DNA of 64,000 nucleotides from CAVTJX01 sp963735175. GTDB lineage: Bacteria > Electryoneota > RPQS01. This document shows positions 28,011 through 38,455 of the stretch, one piece after another; positions within the stretch are counted from its first letter, which is position 1, and the number at the start of each line of letters is the position of its first letter. Made by a program: the position numbers and the translations under genes. The stretch lies in assembly GCA_963735175.1 (NCBI GenBank), contig CAVTJX010000015.1, positions 248,001-312,000 of the forward strand. The letters are read 5' to 3'. The notes beneath the pieces are model-generated. The model saw only the letters and a list, made by a program, of their open reading frames with translations. It was not told where the DNA came from and ran no database searches.

Positions 28011-29835
28011 TTTCAAGCGCGCGCCGCACTTCGGCGCGCGCTTCTTCTGTGCGGCCCAGCCCGGCCAGAAGCAGCGCGAGGTTATGATGGCCCTGGGCGA
28101 ATCCGGGAACGAGGGCGACGGCTTCCTGCTGCAAGGCCAGAGCGTCCGCTGTGTTTCCCGAGAGCATCCGGCGTCCGGCCTCGGCTTCGAGGATTGGAGC
28201 CCAAAGTGAATCGCCGCGATTGATAACGAGTTCGTAAATTCGCCAGACACTGCGAAACGTCGTCTGCGCCTGAAACACGGTCATGCGATACGGCCAGACG
28301 GGTTTGGCATTGGGAAAAGCGCTGACGTAAAGCGAATCGGCGGCATCGAGATGCAGCCAGGCCGTATCCACCCGGGCGGCGCGGAGGTCAATCAGCAAAC
28401 TGCGCAGTTCGGCAGGGCTGCTGGTAGTGAAGAATTCGCGACCGGGCCAGAGCGGCGCAAGATCGGCGCATTGATGCTGATTGGCACAGATGACAAGGGA
28501 ACCCAGGCGGGATTCCGCCCGCGTAATTCGCGTGGCCGTTTCGATGCGGCGGACGGCGACCAAAGCGGCGCTGTTTACCGTTTGGACGGCGGACAGCGAG
28601 AGTACCGTCACAAAGAGCCACCCTCGGGCGCGGCCACTTTGATGAAGATCCAAGAGGAACAATGGCAGCGCAAAGAGTAACACTCGCGGCCCCCAGTGAG
28701 CACCCTGCCAGACCGGCGCCGCGAGGAGCGCGATGGTCAGCGCCGCGACAGCGAGTATAAAGAGCGGGCGGCCACGATACGGCGGCAAAAACGACGCGGC
28801 CATCCATGGTAGACAGGCGAAGAGCGAATTCTGACCGAGGAGCGTGATTATCGGCAGCGGCTGTGTCCACAGTCGCCACGACCAGAGCGCGCACCACGCG
28901 ACGAGCAGTCCAATACCCAGGCCCAGCAGGGCCTTTTTTTGTTGCCGCTGCGCCCGGTAAAGAAGCAGCACTGCGAGGACAAAGAGCAGGAACAGCAACA
29001 GCGAAGGCCCGGTGTAGGAATCCATCGCGACGAGCAGGCGATAGATCGCAAGACCCCGGTCGAGCAACCAGGACGGCGCGGCCGTAGAATCCGGATGCGC
29101 GCCGAAATTCAATTGCAACTGCAGTAACACGGTCTGCCGCGAGGAGAGCGCATGAGCCGCGAGGAGGACGAGAGTCCCGGACAGACCGCCGACGGTCAAT
29201 GGGACGGCTTCGCGCCACCGGCGGCGGAACAACAACCAAAGAACAAACAGCAGGGCAAGAATACCCGTCTCCGGACGCAGCAGCGTGGCCAACGCAAGCG
29301 CCATTCCCGAGAACGCGAGGGCGGACGCGGTGGTGCCGGACGGCTGCCGAAGAAAGAGCAGCGCCAGCGCGGGCCAGAGTAACAGCCAACTAACGGTATG
29401 CTCCCACGGCACGAGGCCGTAAAAGGTCAAAGGCAGGAGCAGAAAAGCCCAGACGAATCCGGCACGCGCGAGGAGCAGGGCGAGCGCAATGGCAAAGAGT
29501 GGTGGCGCAAATTTCCAGACGGCAAGGCCACCCGCGCGAATAAGCTTGAAGAAGCCACGGGTCGAGGGCGAAAAGCCGGGCGCGAAGCCCTGCTCCACGC
29601 GCTCCATGAACGGCGCTTTGAAGGGCGCATAGAGCGCGGAGTTGGGCAAACTCGCGCGCACAGGTCCGTCGGGCAAGCGCTCAGCCCATACGCCGGTGGC
29701 ATTCTCGGCAGCGAGGCGCTTGATGCCGTCATCGATGGTCCAAGTGCCGTTGACGGGCAGGAGGCTGGTTACAATGACGAGTAGCCCGGCCCAGATATAG
29801 ACCGCGAGCTGCGCCGGGCGGAGAGGAGTGTTCAT
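27940..29835 (-). CDS. Polytopic membrane protein with C-terminal TPR
   Basis: This 631-residue protein is built like its convergent neighbour: about ten helices (for example LAVYIWAGLLVIVTSLLPV, ALALLFLRQPS, LLLFLLFVLAVLLLYRAQ), then a soluble domain of about 170 residues ending in TPR-like helices (ALQQEAVALVPGFAQGHHNL, LLAGLGRTEEARAEVRRALE). The early periplasmic loop TWTIDDGIKRLAAENATG has the acidic residues common in GT-C enzymes, but I see no firm family motif. The start at 29835 has GGAG upstream. It is the last of a run of minus-strand genes starting at 42129 and may be co-transcribed with them, 84 bases behind the preceding stop. Confidence 0.6.
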   Translation of the reverse strand: MNTPLRPAQLAVYIWAGLLVIVTSLLPVNGTWTIDDGIKRLAAENATGVWAERLPDGPVRASLPNSALYAPFKAPFMERVEQGFAPGFSPSTRGFFKLIRAGGLAVWKFAPPLFAIALALLLARAGFVWAFLLLPLTFYGLVPWEHTVSWLLLWPALALLFLRQPSGTTASALAFSGMALALATLLRPETGILALLFVLWLLFRRRWREAVPLTVGGLSGTLVLLAAHALSSRQTVLLQLQLNFGAHPDSTAAPSWLLDRGLAIYRLLVAMDSYTGPSLLLFLLFVLAVLLLYRAQRQQKKALLGLGIGLLVAWCALWSWRLWTQPLPIITLLGQNSLFACLPWMAASFLPPYRGRPLFILAVAALTIALLAAPVWQGAHWGPRVLLFALPLFLLDLHQSGRARGWLFVTVLSLSAVQTVNSAALVAVRRIETATRITRAESRLGSLVICANQHQCADLAPLWPGREFFTTSSPAELRSLLIDLRAARVDTAWLHLDAADSLYVSAFPNAKPVWPYRMTVFQAQTTFRSVWRIYELVINRGDSLWAPILEAEAGRRMLSGNTADALALQQEAVALVPGFAQGHHNLALLLAGLGRTEEARAEVRRALEINPGLAAARRLEELLSTPPPAAP

Positions 29836-29919
29836 AGACCGGGCTCCGGGAAGCAAACGGGCTGCGGGGATACCCCGCAGCCCGAACGAATCTGAAGCGT
29901 CAGCAGTCGATCCAGCAGT

Positions 29920-32148
29920 TTAGTTGCCGCGATCGAAGGTGCTGCCGGCACCGTTGAAGTACAGAATCTGATAAGCAATCACCCGCTGAATCGGCGGGAC
30001 CTCGACACCAATCTCCGGCACCATGGTCGCCGGTTCGTTACGCATGAAGTACAGCGGAACGGTGAAGAGCGACGTGCGATAGCGGGCCTGCGCCGTGAAG
30101 CGGTAGATGTTGGTAACCGGATCAAGCGTGACCATGCCCTGGAAGCGGATGTAGCTGTTGGCCACGGGCTGGTCGTTGGTCGCCCGGATGGGAATATAGC
30201 GGTAGTCGACTTCGAGAATATCCGTGTCGAGCCAGATGCCGGCCCAGGCCGGAGTCGAGGCAATGATGCGCCACGGGCCGGGCAGGTTACCGGTCGGCGC
30301 TTCGCGGTCGACGTCGATGAAATCGGCGTCGATGCTGACGCCCAACTGGGTCGATTTTGTGACGTTGTGAATGCGCGAGACGCTGAGCAGTCGCGAGTGA
30401 CCCTCCGCTGGAGCAAGGTAGACCTGCGAGGCGGTCGTTCCGGGACGGACGTGACAGTCGATATTCGTCGCGCTATAGCCGAGGGTATCGAGGGCGGAAC
30501 TCGACAGGTAGTTGTACAGTGTCGAGGCATAGTCAAAACCCGTGGTCCCACTGGTGCGCCCAAAGTAATCGATCTCCGGGAGGAATTCGGGGTGCGTCGT
30601 GTTAAACTGCAGGGCGTGGACCTTGGCCGTGTCGATCTCGAGCGAGGGCAGGAACGGATTCGTCGTGGAGATCGAGAAGAAGTCCGGGGGATTCGCCGTC
30701 TGGTTCGGATTGTAACGAAACGCCGGGCAGATTGTCGAGAGGTGGAAATAGTTCCGCAAGAACTGTTCGGCCTTCGTGCCGTCGGCGCTAAGAGTGCCGC
30801 CGCAGTCGGTGCCGAGGTTGAAACTACCCTTCAGAATCCGTCGACCCGAGATCCAGAGCTGGCCGCCCACATCGAGGTAGTCAGACATCACCTTCAGCCG
30901 GTAATTTAGCTTGGCCATTTCCGGCGCAACAATGTCAGGGTTGTCGGAGATGATCCAGACCCATTTGAACTGCCGAATATACTCGTAGGGAATGCGATTC
31001 CAGGCCGCGAGATTTTTGTCGTCGAACCATTGTACCTGATCGTCGTCGTAGACAATCGGGGCGGGCACGGTTTCGGCATAGACGACTTGCCGGATCGCTT
31101 CAGCCGTTTGGAAGGCGCCCGGGAGATTGTCCAGATAGAACTGCTTGATGATCGCATCATCAATTTGACCAAAGAGCGGGGTCAGGGGATGTACGGTCCA
31201 GTCAACGATGAGGAGTTGGCGCTGGAAACTGGGGGTGATGGCAGTGAAGGCGGCGGAGGCGATGGAGTCAGACTCCGTCAGACCATCGTCGCGCACCTTG
31301 ACGTAGAAATGATAGTGTCCGTCGAGCACGAAATTCGGATTGACACGCAGCGCGTGCGACGCCGTGAACGTGACCTGCGACGCCGCCGACCACTGGCTCC
31401 ATCCCGTCTCGTAGCCGATCACGTGATTGCTGTCGTCATACACCGGGTGCGGGAAGCTCTCGCCGGTGTTGTCGTTGACCAGCATATAACTGAAGGTGAG
31501 GGGAATGATATTCAGGTCGCGGCCGTCGGGGTCGTCACCTTTCCAGAGGAAACTGATTCCGGGCCAGGTGCTGGTGAGGGTATCGCCCCAGAAGAGCGTG
31601 TCGGGGATGACATACTCGAACTGGTAACCCTTGACCGTGTCTTCACGATCAGGATCCGCGGCCCATTTAACCTGTGGAGCGAAGGGCGGCTGATTGGTGC
31701 GGAAATAGGTCCGCACCTTGACGGGCGAAGCCGCGTCTTTGTCGTCAATCGCGCGCACCATGAAGATGTGCTGGGTGATGGTATCGGCTTCGCTGCGTCG
31801 CAGGTAGATCGTATCGGAGGTGGCGAAGGTCGTGGTCCAGACCGTGGCGGGCAGGGCGGCGATGTAGGCTTCGAGCGGTCCATTTCCGGCCACATAGGCA
31901 TTGACCGCGGCCTGCGTGGAGTCGTCGTGGTACTGGAACGCCTGGATCATGCCGTCCGGATCATGACCCGTCCAGCGTACCACCGGGGCATAGCTAAAAA
32001 TACTGCTGTCCAGTGGCACATTGACGAAAGCGACCACGGGCGGCTGGTTGGGGTCTTCCTTGCCATCGAGGCGATTGCAACCCCAGAACAGCCCGATGGC
32101 TGTCAGCGTCAAGACGGCAAAAAGGAGAAATTTCATTCGGTGAAGCAT
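29920..32148 (-). CDS. Large surface lipoprotein of unknown function
   Basis: This 742-residue exported lipoprotein starts MLHRMKFLLFAVLTLTA and has lipobox GLFWGC. The N-terminal third carries Ig/fibronectin-like strands (PPVVAFVNVPLDSS, VVRWTGHDPDGMIQAFQY; FVKVR..G motifs such as HYHFYVKVRDDGLTESDS). The central part contains QRQLLIVDWTVHPLTPLFGQ and MSDYLDVGGQLWISGRRIL. Those match a glutamine-amidotransferase-like or ThuA-like alpha/beta fold often found in FCB surface proteins, but no catalytic triad is obvious. GGAG precedes the ATG at 32148. The PorV-like gene ends 68 bases upstream in the same direction. I cannot assign a function. Confidence 0.65.
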   Translation of the reverse strand: MLHRMKFLLFAVLTLTAIGLFWGCNRLDGKEDPNQPPVVAFVNVPLDSSIFSYAPVVRWTGHDPDGMIQAFQYHDDSTQAAVNAYVAGNGPLEAYIAALPATVWTTTFATSDTIYLRRSEADTITQHIFMVRAIDDKDAASPVKVRTYFRTNQPPFAPQVKWAADPDREDTVKGYQFEYVIPDTLFWGDTLTSTWPGISFLWKGDDPDGRDLNIIPLTFSYMLVNDNTGESFPHPVYDDSNHVIGYETGWSQWSAASQVTFTASHALRVNPNFVLDGHYHFYVKVRDDGLTESDSIASAAFTAITPSFQRQLLIVDWTVHPLTPLFGQIDDAIIKQFYLDNLPGAFQTAEAIRQVVYAETVPAPIVYDDDQVQWFDDKNLAAWNRIPYEYIRQFKWVWIISDNPDIVAPEMAKLNYRLKVMSDYLDVGGQLWISGRRILKGSFNLGTDCGGTLSADGTKAEQFLRNYFHLSTICPAFRYNPNQTANPPDFFSISTTNPFLPSLEIDTAKVHALQFNTTHPEFLPEIDYFGRTSGTTGFDYASTLYNYLSSSALDTLGYSATNIDCHVRPGTTASQVYLAPAEGHSRLLSVSRIHNVTKSTQLGVSIDADFIDVDREAPTGNLPGPWRIIASTPAWAGIWLDTDILEVDYRYIPIRATNDQPVANSYIRFQGMVTLDPVTNIYRFTAQARYRTSLFTVPLYFMRNEPATMVPEIGVEVPPIQRVIAYQILYFNGAGSTFDRGN

Positions 32149-32216
32149 ATTGGTCTCCGGGAGCGGGCAACACCGGCAAGCGGCGGCCACTCAGATCTAC
32201 GGATTGCCGCGGACAG

Positions 32217-33302
32217 TTAGAAAATCAGCTTCGGGAACTTGTAGCCCAGCGAAAAGCGATGAATGTTGTCGAGGTAGGCGATGCCCGTATAGGCGTAGTC
32301 GATGGTCAGGCCGAGTTTGGGCAGCTTCACACCCGCGCCGATGGTGGCGCCGTTGCCGAAGAAGTCGCCGGTTTCGCTGAACAGCGGATACTCCATGAAC
32401 GGGTCATGGTTTTTGGCGTCGCGTCCGGCGTCGATGTCACCCTGGTAGTCCTTCCAGTTCCAGCGGTGGATACCGTTGATCTTCTTGCCGAAGCGCAGGA
32501 AAGCCATATCCTGATAGCCGTATTCGAGGCCAAAATTGTAGACTTCGACGTTGTCGTTGGGGTGCGACCAGGCGATACCGAGCAGCAGCGCGTGGGTGCC
32601 GACGGAGTCGGAACCGGTCCACCACTGGCGATCGCCGGAATTGACGAGGTACCCGGCCATGCCGAAGGTGAAGTTCATGGGCATGGGGAAGGGGCCGTCG
32701 ACAAAGTTCATGTTGGGTCCGAAATTCGACGTCAACATGGCGATGCGGACGCTGCGCCAGCCGGTGTTGTAATATGTTCCAACATCGGCGGTCCAGCCGC
32801 TGGCCGACTTGTCGGCCAATGTCTCGTTGATGTACTTGGCTGTGCCACCGACGCTGAACTTATTGGTCAGCTTCTGGCTGTACGTGAGGCCGACGGCGAC
32901 ATCGCCCGCCGAGAACGTGCGGCCCGTGCCGTTGGGATGCTCGGGAGTGGTTTCGTCCATCTGGTCGGTGGTCAGATAGGTCACCGATGCGGCCCAGGCG
33001 CCATTCCAGGAATTCATGGGGTGGGTGACGCCGAGGAAGCCGTATTGCAGACCGGCGGCATAATCGATGTAGCTGAGCGTGCCCTCGGGGCGCGTCAACA
33101 GGGCGATTGCGCCGGGATTGTGGTAAATCGCACTGGCATCATTGGCAACCGCCACGTATGCCTCGCCCATGCCGACCGCGCGGCAGCTCGGGCTGATCTT
33201 GAGGAACTGCACGCCGGCGGTTCCGACCTTTGCCTGAGCCCACGCCGCCTGAGGAAGCAGTGGAAGTACGGCCAGCAGCACAAGGAGCGGCCATCGCTTC
33301 AT
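32217..33302 (-). CDS. PorV/PorQ-family outer-membrane beta-barrel protein
   Basis: This 361-residue barrel protein has a signal peptide (MKRWPLLVLLAVLPLLPQAA) and the family's N-terminal signature: KVGTAGVQFLKISPSCRAVG, then MGEAYVAVANDASAIYHNPG. In Bacteroidetes, PorV is the outer-membrane protein that receives type IX substrates and passes them to the attachment complex. PorQ and the wider UPF0164 group are related barrels. The last strand is IHRFSLGYKFPKLIF, with a terminal Phe as expected for BAM-dependent insertion. It lies between a gene for a secreted protein with a sorting-like tail and a lipoprotein gene. This supports, but does not prove, a role in their export or display. Confidence 0.82.
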   Translation of the reverse strand: MKRWPLLVLLAVLPLLPQAAWAQAKVGTAGVQFLKISPSCRAVGMGEAYVAVANDASAIYHNPGAIALLTRPEGTLSYIDYAAGLQYGFLGVTHPMNSWNGAWAASVTYLTTDQMDETTPEHPNGTGRTFSAGDVAVGLTYSQKLTNKFSVGGTAKYINETLADKSASGWTADVGTYYNTGWRSVRIAMLTSNFGPNMNFVDGPFPMPMNFTFGMAGYLVNSGDRQWWTGSDSVGTHALLLGIAWSHPNDNVEVYNFGLEYGYQDMAFLRFGKKINGIHRWNWKDYQGDIDAGRDAKNHDPFMEYPLFSETGDFFGNGATIGAGVKLPKLGLTIDYAYTGIAYLDNIHRFSLGYKFPKLIF

Positions 33303-33338
33303 GGGAGGATCCTTCCGTCTATAAAACGCATCTGAAGC

Positions 33339-36304
33339 TTAGCGAATGATGACAAACTTGCCGGTCTCGATCTCGTGGCCTTGGCCCTCGGTCATGTTTT
33401 CGACCGAGAACAGATAGATGCCCGAGACCACCTGCTGCTTGTTACGCGAATTCAAATCCCAGCGTTCGGAGGTGGGGCTGGCCCACTGGCTGCGGTCGCC
33501 GGCGATGTTGTGCGGGAGGATCTGCACGAGGTCACCCGACACGGTGAAGATCCGGATCAGGCACTCATCGGGCAGATTGATAAACTCGATGCGGCGGTCA
33601 ACCTGCGAATAGAAATCGGTGGTGCCGTCGTTTTGATTTTCCCATCCGATACCGCCGCTGCCGCCGTGGCGGGTGGTATAGTCCTGGTACGCGCGATACG
33701 GATTCGGCACGACGCGCACGGGTTCTTTGGCGGATCCGGCGGGAGCCAACAATACGGAGTTCGCCGTGGGCCGGGTAGCGAGGGATCCCAGGCCCGAACG
33801 CGGATCGCCGTAATCGAAAGCTGTGACCGCGTAATACCTCGGGCGCTAGTTTGTGAGCCGGAATATGGAATTCGTAGGTCGAATCGTCGGCCATGAGGAT
33901 GGCGACTTCGCCATTCGGATTGCCAAGATAATCGCGGCCGGTGAAGCCTTTGTTGAAGCCGACGGCTTTCAGGCATCCCGTGATGCCGGAGATGGTTGAG
34001 CAAGCCGGCAGACCCACGGTGCTTTCGACGGGGATGGTCATCATCGAGTCGCCCGCATTCGTCGCCGTCGGCTGGGAGAAGTAGGCGAAGTCGATCCGGT
34101 CGAACTCGGCGAGCAGCGAGTAGGCGTTATCCTGGTTGACGTTGGCGGAATGAATGCGATAGCCTTCAAAGTCCTGCACGCGGGTGAACGGGTCGCGATA
34201 GGCCGGACTTTCCGACGAACTCTTTGACCAGCGCAGGATTACTTCATTTTCACGCAATTCGTAACCGAGGCCGCCGAAGTGGTCTCCGGGGCGGACAATG
34301 CCGCCGGCGTTCGCGGCCGCGTTGTAGGTAAAGGGCACGGAATACATGAGGGCCGGGATCGGCGGCGGCGGCGGGCCGGTAAAGTCGGGCAAGGCCATCG
34401 CCCGGATCAACCACGCCATTATCTTTCATCCAGCCGATGTCCCAATCGCCCCAGCGGGCGTGATTGTAGTAGACGAGGCTGTCATCGATGATGAAATCTT
34501 CGCTGCTGGCCCAAGGCATATTGGGATTGCTGACCGGCGTAATCAAGCCGTCGCGCTCACCGTCGTCCGGACCCGTGTACCAACCGGCATGCACTTCGAA
34601 GCGGGTGCCCTTGAAATAGACGACTTCAACGCTGTCGATGCCCGGGGGCAGTTCGGCGTAGAGACCGTCATGGCCCACATCTTCACCGTACCAACCGTCG
34701 CCGGTATCCAGAAGATGATCGCCCTGGGAACTGTCGGCGTCGATGATGGTCGAGTCATGGTCGTTGCCCCAGTCATACTGGGGAGTGTCGAACTGGCGGT
34801 TGTCGTAGACGTCCTTGGCCCAGCGGGCGTTTTCGCGCAAATCGGCGAAGTTGAACTTGGTCGGGTCGATGATCGGCGAGCCGATGGTCTGGGCGTTGCC
34901 CGGATCGTGGAAGTTTTCGCCGGCCACGTAGGCGATCGTCATGTTGAACTTTTCGCCGGGATTCAGACGATAGATGCGGCGGCCCGAGGCGTCGGAATAG
35001 TCATACACACCGAGCGGTCCCCACGACAGCAGGTAGCGGGTGTCGTAGCCGTCGGCGATATTATCCTGCTGCGTGGACGGGTCGCTGGTGCACCAGGGCT
35101 CGATGTTGCCGTCGGGCAGCACCTGCGGAGTGATGGAGTCCGGACGGTTGACATAGATCTGCCAGTAGTCGAACTCGCGATTGGAGAGCACCTGGTACTT
35201 GTGCTCATCGCCCATCGGGGTGCCGTAGGTTCTCGGTCCAGCCCATGCCGAGGCTATCGCGGGAGCAGTACGCTTCCCACGAGGGGCCGAAGTCAAGGGC
35301 CTCGCTATCAAAGGATACCCACCAATTGAAAGAGGTTTCAAGGCGCGGGTTGGGGGCGCGAATCACGCGGGTGCCGGCGATGTGCGGAGCCACGAACGGA
35401 CCACCGGGAGCTTCCGGATCCCAGCCATCGTTGTCGGCAATCCAGGCGACATCGATGGGTACCCGGACATCCTGACCCTGATTATTGACTTCGGTGTAGT
35501 CGCGCAGGTAGCCGCAGATATCATCGGTGTGCTGCTCGGTCCGGTCGTCGGGACCGCAGTCGGCGTCGACATAGAGGCCGACATAGAGGTTCTTGAGGAA
35601 CTTGTCGGCGATGTTCTCGAATTCGTAGTCGATCAGGATGAAGTCTTCGGCGAAGGCCTGGCTGAAGGAATACGAGGTCTGCTTGACACGGATTCCCAGC
35701 GGGACGTGGACGCCGTCGATGGCGTCATTGACGACATATTGCTGGATCCGTGAGCGTGTCGGTGTAGACGCAGAGGAAATCCTGGTCGGAGACGGCATCA
35801 GGACTGGTGACGTAAGTCGCCCAGGCAATTGGTCATGCCGGGACGGGTGGAGCGCTCAGTGATGCCATCCTGCGCGCCTTCGCCGGGCCAGAACTCATTG
35901 ATGGACGGCGCGACCCAGCCGTCGGTGCCGACGCTGACGCGCTTGGTTTCGAAGCCTTCATCCACGATCAGGGCGCCCAGCCAAAGGCCGGCTTGATAGA
36001 GGTACTGCTGACCGGTGCCACCGGGGAACTCCGCCTGAGGAGCCCAGTTTCCGGGAGGGCAGGGGTCTTCCAGCGCGTCGTCCTGGCCACGGCCGTTATT
36101 GCCGAAGTAGCCACGGTTGACGATGTTCATCCACAGTTTCCCAGCGTTGTGGACGCGGTTTTCGGTGTTGGGCCGGGCATAGGCCGGACGCACCGGACCG
36201 CGGGGGCCGGTCCGCCGGGCAGGCCCGACGTTCGCCCACGCCGAAAGCGCCAGTGCGAGCACAATGGCCAGGGATAAGGCAACGCGGACGGAAATTCTAT
36301 GCAT
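33339..36304 (-). CDS. Large secreted protein with FlgD/sorting-like C-terminal domain (about five frameshifts)
   Basis: The gene begins at 36304 (MHRISVRVALSLAIVLALAL, with TGGAGG upstream). It reads through five single-base breaks near 35815, 35750, 35228, 34398 and 33838; in each case conserved-looking sequence continues at once in another frame. The N-terminal part is rich in Asn/Gly/Trp (NRGYFGNNGRGQDDALED, GQQYLYQAGLWLGALIVDEG). The middle has beta-sandwich features (FILIDYEFENIADKFLKNLY). The end reads VVPNPYRAYQDY, FINLPDECLIRIFTVSGDLV, NKQQVVSGIYLFSVE, FVIIR, a FlgD-like/sorting-like fold seen in many FCB secreted proteins. About 988 residues. It is probably a secreted surface protein handled by the PorV-like barrel encoded next. 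Confidence 0.7.
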
Positions 36305-36366
36305 AGATGTCAAACCTCCAGCGAGGACGCGGGCAGGGCCGCGCCCCGTGTGATCCAGCTCAAAAA

Positions 36367-38388
36367 TCATCTGTTGACCAGCCGGGCCGCCGCGGCGCCG
36401 CCGGCAGCCACACCCACCGAACCGCCCAGGGGGCCGCCAAAGGCGCCCATATCGTTCGGCGATCCATCCACGTCATTAAAAGCCGGGTCCGGATCCCCCG
36501 CGTTGATGCACGGTGATCCCGTCCCAAGATGCAGGTCGGCCGTGAACAACGGATCCTGGCTGAGGCTGCCCGCGATGGGCAACGAGGCCGGAACGTAGTT
36601 GGTCACGGAACTGTTGAAGCTGTGGCCGAAGACGTCGTTGTAAGCCAGAACGGGTTGCGAAGAACGCTGGGCGTAAATGCCGTAGCGGGCGTTGGCGTGG
36701 ACGATGGTGTTGCGGATTTCGGCGTTGCAGTTGTTCAGCAGTTGAATGCCGAAGTAGTCATTGCCGGTGAACACGCAGTTGTGAATCCGCGGCGCGCAGA
36801 AGTCCTCGGCATAGAGACCCGTGGTGCGGGCATTGCGAACGATGGTGTTGGCGACAACAACTGACGAATCCGTCCAACGCATCGTGACGCCGCGCCCCTG
36901 GCTGACGGCGACGAGGCAGTTGCGAATCCGGGCCGACGAGCTGTCGACGGAGATTCCGAATTCGCCCATGCGTTCGAAGGTGCAACCGGTAACGCGCACG
37001 GCGTGGGCGGTGTCGAGATCCGCGGTGGCAATGGCGACGCCGTAATCATGGCCGTCGCTGAAGCGGCAATCGGTAAATTCGACGCCGTCACGCCGGACAT
37101 CGAACTTTTGGAAGTGTTCGAAATTGGCGCCGCGGACGATGGACGGCGCGGACACGGAGTCCGGCACGTCGAAGAAGACCAGGCCGCCCCACATATCACC
37201 CGCGGCTCCAACCGCCTGGGCAAACCGGACCGGATTCTGCGCCGTGCCGTCGATGACAATGCGGCCGTGGAGTTCGATCTGGTAAAGCCCGGTCATAAAA
37301 ATCCTCGTGCCGGCGGGGATCGTCAACGTGTGGCCGGCGTCGACGCGCACGTTGCAAGAGAGGCGGTATTCGGTGGCGGCGTCCAGCGTGCCGTCGATCA
37401 GGCCGCGCAATTCGCCCGGGACCTGCACATAATTCGTCGCGGCCATGTCGGCGCGGGTGTTGTCGCCGTCATAGGTGGCGGTCTCGTAGGGACCGGCGTC
37501 GATATTGGGCGAACAGGACATCAGCGTGAAATCGCCGCTATACGGGTCCGTCATCAACGGCTGATACGTCACGAGATTGTAGAAATAGTCACAACTGTCG
37601 AGGTTGATGTTGATCCGCTGCACGACGCCGAAGCGATAGTAGTTCTCGTCGGAGCTGTCGGCTACGATGAACGACGGCGAGCTGTTGTCGGTGGCGTTGT
37701 TGTAGGAGATGTCGACCGCATTCAGATCCACGTCGCCAAGGCTGGCACGCACCGCCGAAGCGTCGTTCTTATAAAAGACGTTGAAACGGATGCGGGGATG
37801 GCTGTTGGCGCCGCTGATATAGACGGCGTTGTTCTGATTGCGGAACACCACGCAGCGTTCGATAACAGGACTGCTGTTGCGAATGCCCAGCATACCCCTG
37901 AAAACCAGGGATTCCTTGACCGTGGGTTCGACCGGATCGGGGCGCGAGGTGTCGGGATCGAAAAACGCGCCGTAGGTGAAGATGCAGTGCTCGAACCGTG
38001 AGCCGTCCGTCGTGTTGCGCAGCTTGAAGCCGCGCCACTGGCCCATTTCCGGTTCGCGGTAGGCCGTCGAGAAGAGGATCGGACGCTCGGCGGTGCCGAC
38101 GGCTTCGATCTTGCCGCGCACGTCTACCCACCACAGACTGTCGAAGAGGATTGTCGCACCCGCTTGAACTTGAACGACGCTGCCCTCGGGGATCACCCAA
38201 TCGGACTGAACGATCCAGGGGCGGCCGCCGTTGTCCCCGATCACGGACGCGTTAACGTCGAGGGGATCGCCGTCGACGAACTGGGGCGGCGCCTGGATTG
38301 GGTGGGATTCGGGATTGGAGCAACCGGCCAGGGCCAATGCGAGGAGCAAGGCGGGCAGCAGGCTGCAAAGAAGTAGTGATTTCACCAT
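36367..38388 (-). CDS. Right-handed parallel beta-helix lipoprotein
   Basis: This 673-residue exported lipoprotein starts MVKSLLLCSLLPALLLALAL and has lipobox LALAGC (an upstream extension of the frame is not used). Most of it is pectate-lyase-like parallel beta-helix coils: repeated strands such as PVIERCVVFRNQNNAVYISG, ADSSARIRNCLVAVSQ-type turns, and the series RIHNCVFTGNDYFGIQLLNN, NAEIRNTIVHANARYGIYAQ. It ends in the usual cap DPAFNDVDGSPNDMGAFGG. Such folds bind or cleave polysaccharides, but no catalytic set is apparent. A ribosome-binding site is not obvious before the ATG at 38388. It is second in the minus-strand run behind the TonB-dependent receptor. Confidence 0.75.
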   Translation of the reverse strand: MVKSLLLCSLLPALLLALALAGCSNPESHPIQAPPQFVDGDPLDVNASVIGDNGGRPWIVQSDWVIPEGSVVQVQAGATILFDSLWWVDVRGKIEAVGTAERPILFSTAYREPEMGQWRGFKLRNTTDGSRFEHCIFTYGAFFDPDTSRPDPVEPTVKESLVFRGMLGIRNSSPVIERCVVFRNQNNAVYISGANSHPRIRFNVFYKNDASAVRASLGDVDLNAVDISYNNATDNSSPSFIVADSSDENYYRFGVVQRININLDSCDYFYNLVTYQPLMTDPYSGDFTLMSCSPNIDAGPYETATYDGDNTRADMAATNYVQVPGELRGLIDGTLDAATEYRLSCNVRVDAGHTLTIPAGTRIFMTGLYQIELHGRIVIDGTAQNPVRFAQAVGAAGDMWGGLVFFDVPDSVSAPSIVRGANFEHFQKFDVRRDGVEFTDCRFSDGHDYGVAIATADLDTAHAVRVTGCTFERMGEFGISVDSSSARIRNCLVAVSQGRGVTMRWTDSSVVVANTIVRNARTTGLYAEDFCAPRIHNCVFTGNDYFGIQLLNNCNAEIRNTIVHANARYGIYAQRSSQPVLAYNDVFGHSFNSSVTNYVPASLPIAGSLSQDPLFTADLHLGTGSPCINAGDPDPAFNDVDGSPNDMGAFGGPLGGSVGVAAGGAAAARLVNR

Positions 38389-38455
38389 GGCTATTCGGGA
38401 TGCGGAATTGGAGAACGTGACGCGGCCGAACCGCGATGACTGTAGGTTCCGCCCG

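Noticed and set aside
30367..35329. Several plus-strand frames of 170-400 codons
   Set aside because: All lie opposite the minus-strand surface operon and show the Val/Gly/Asp-rich composition of antisense reading; none has a recognisable domain.
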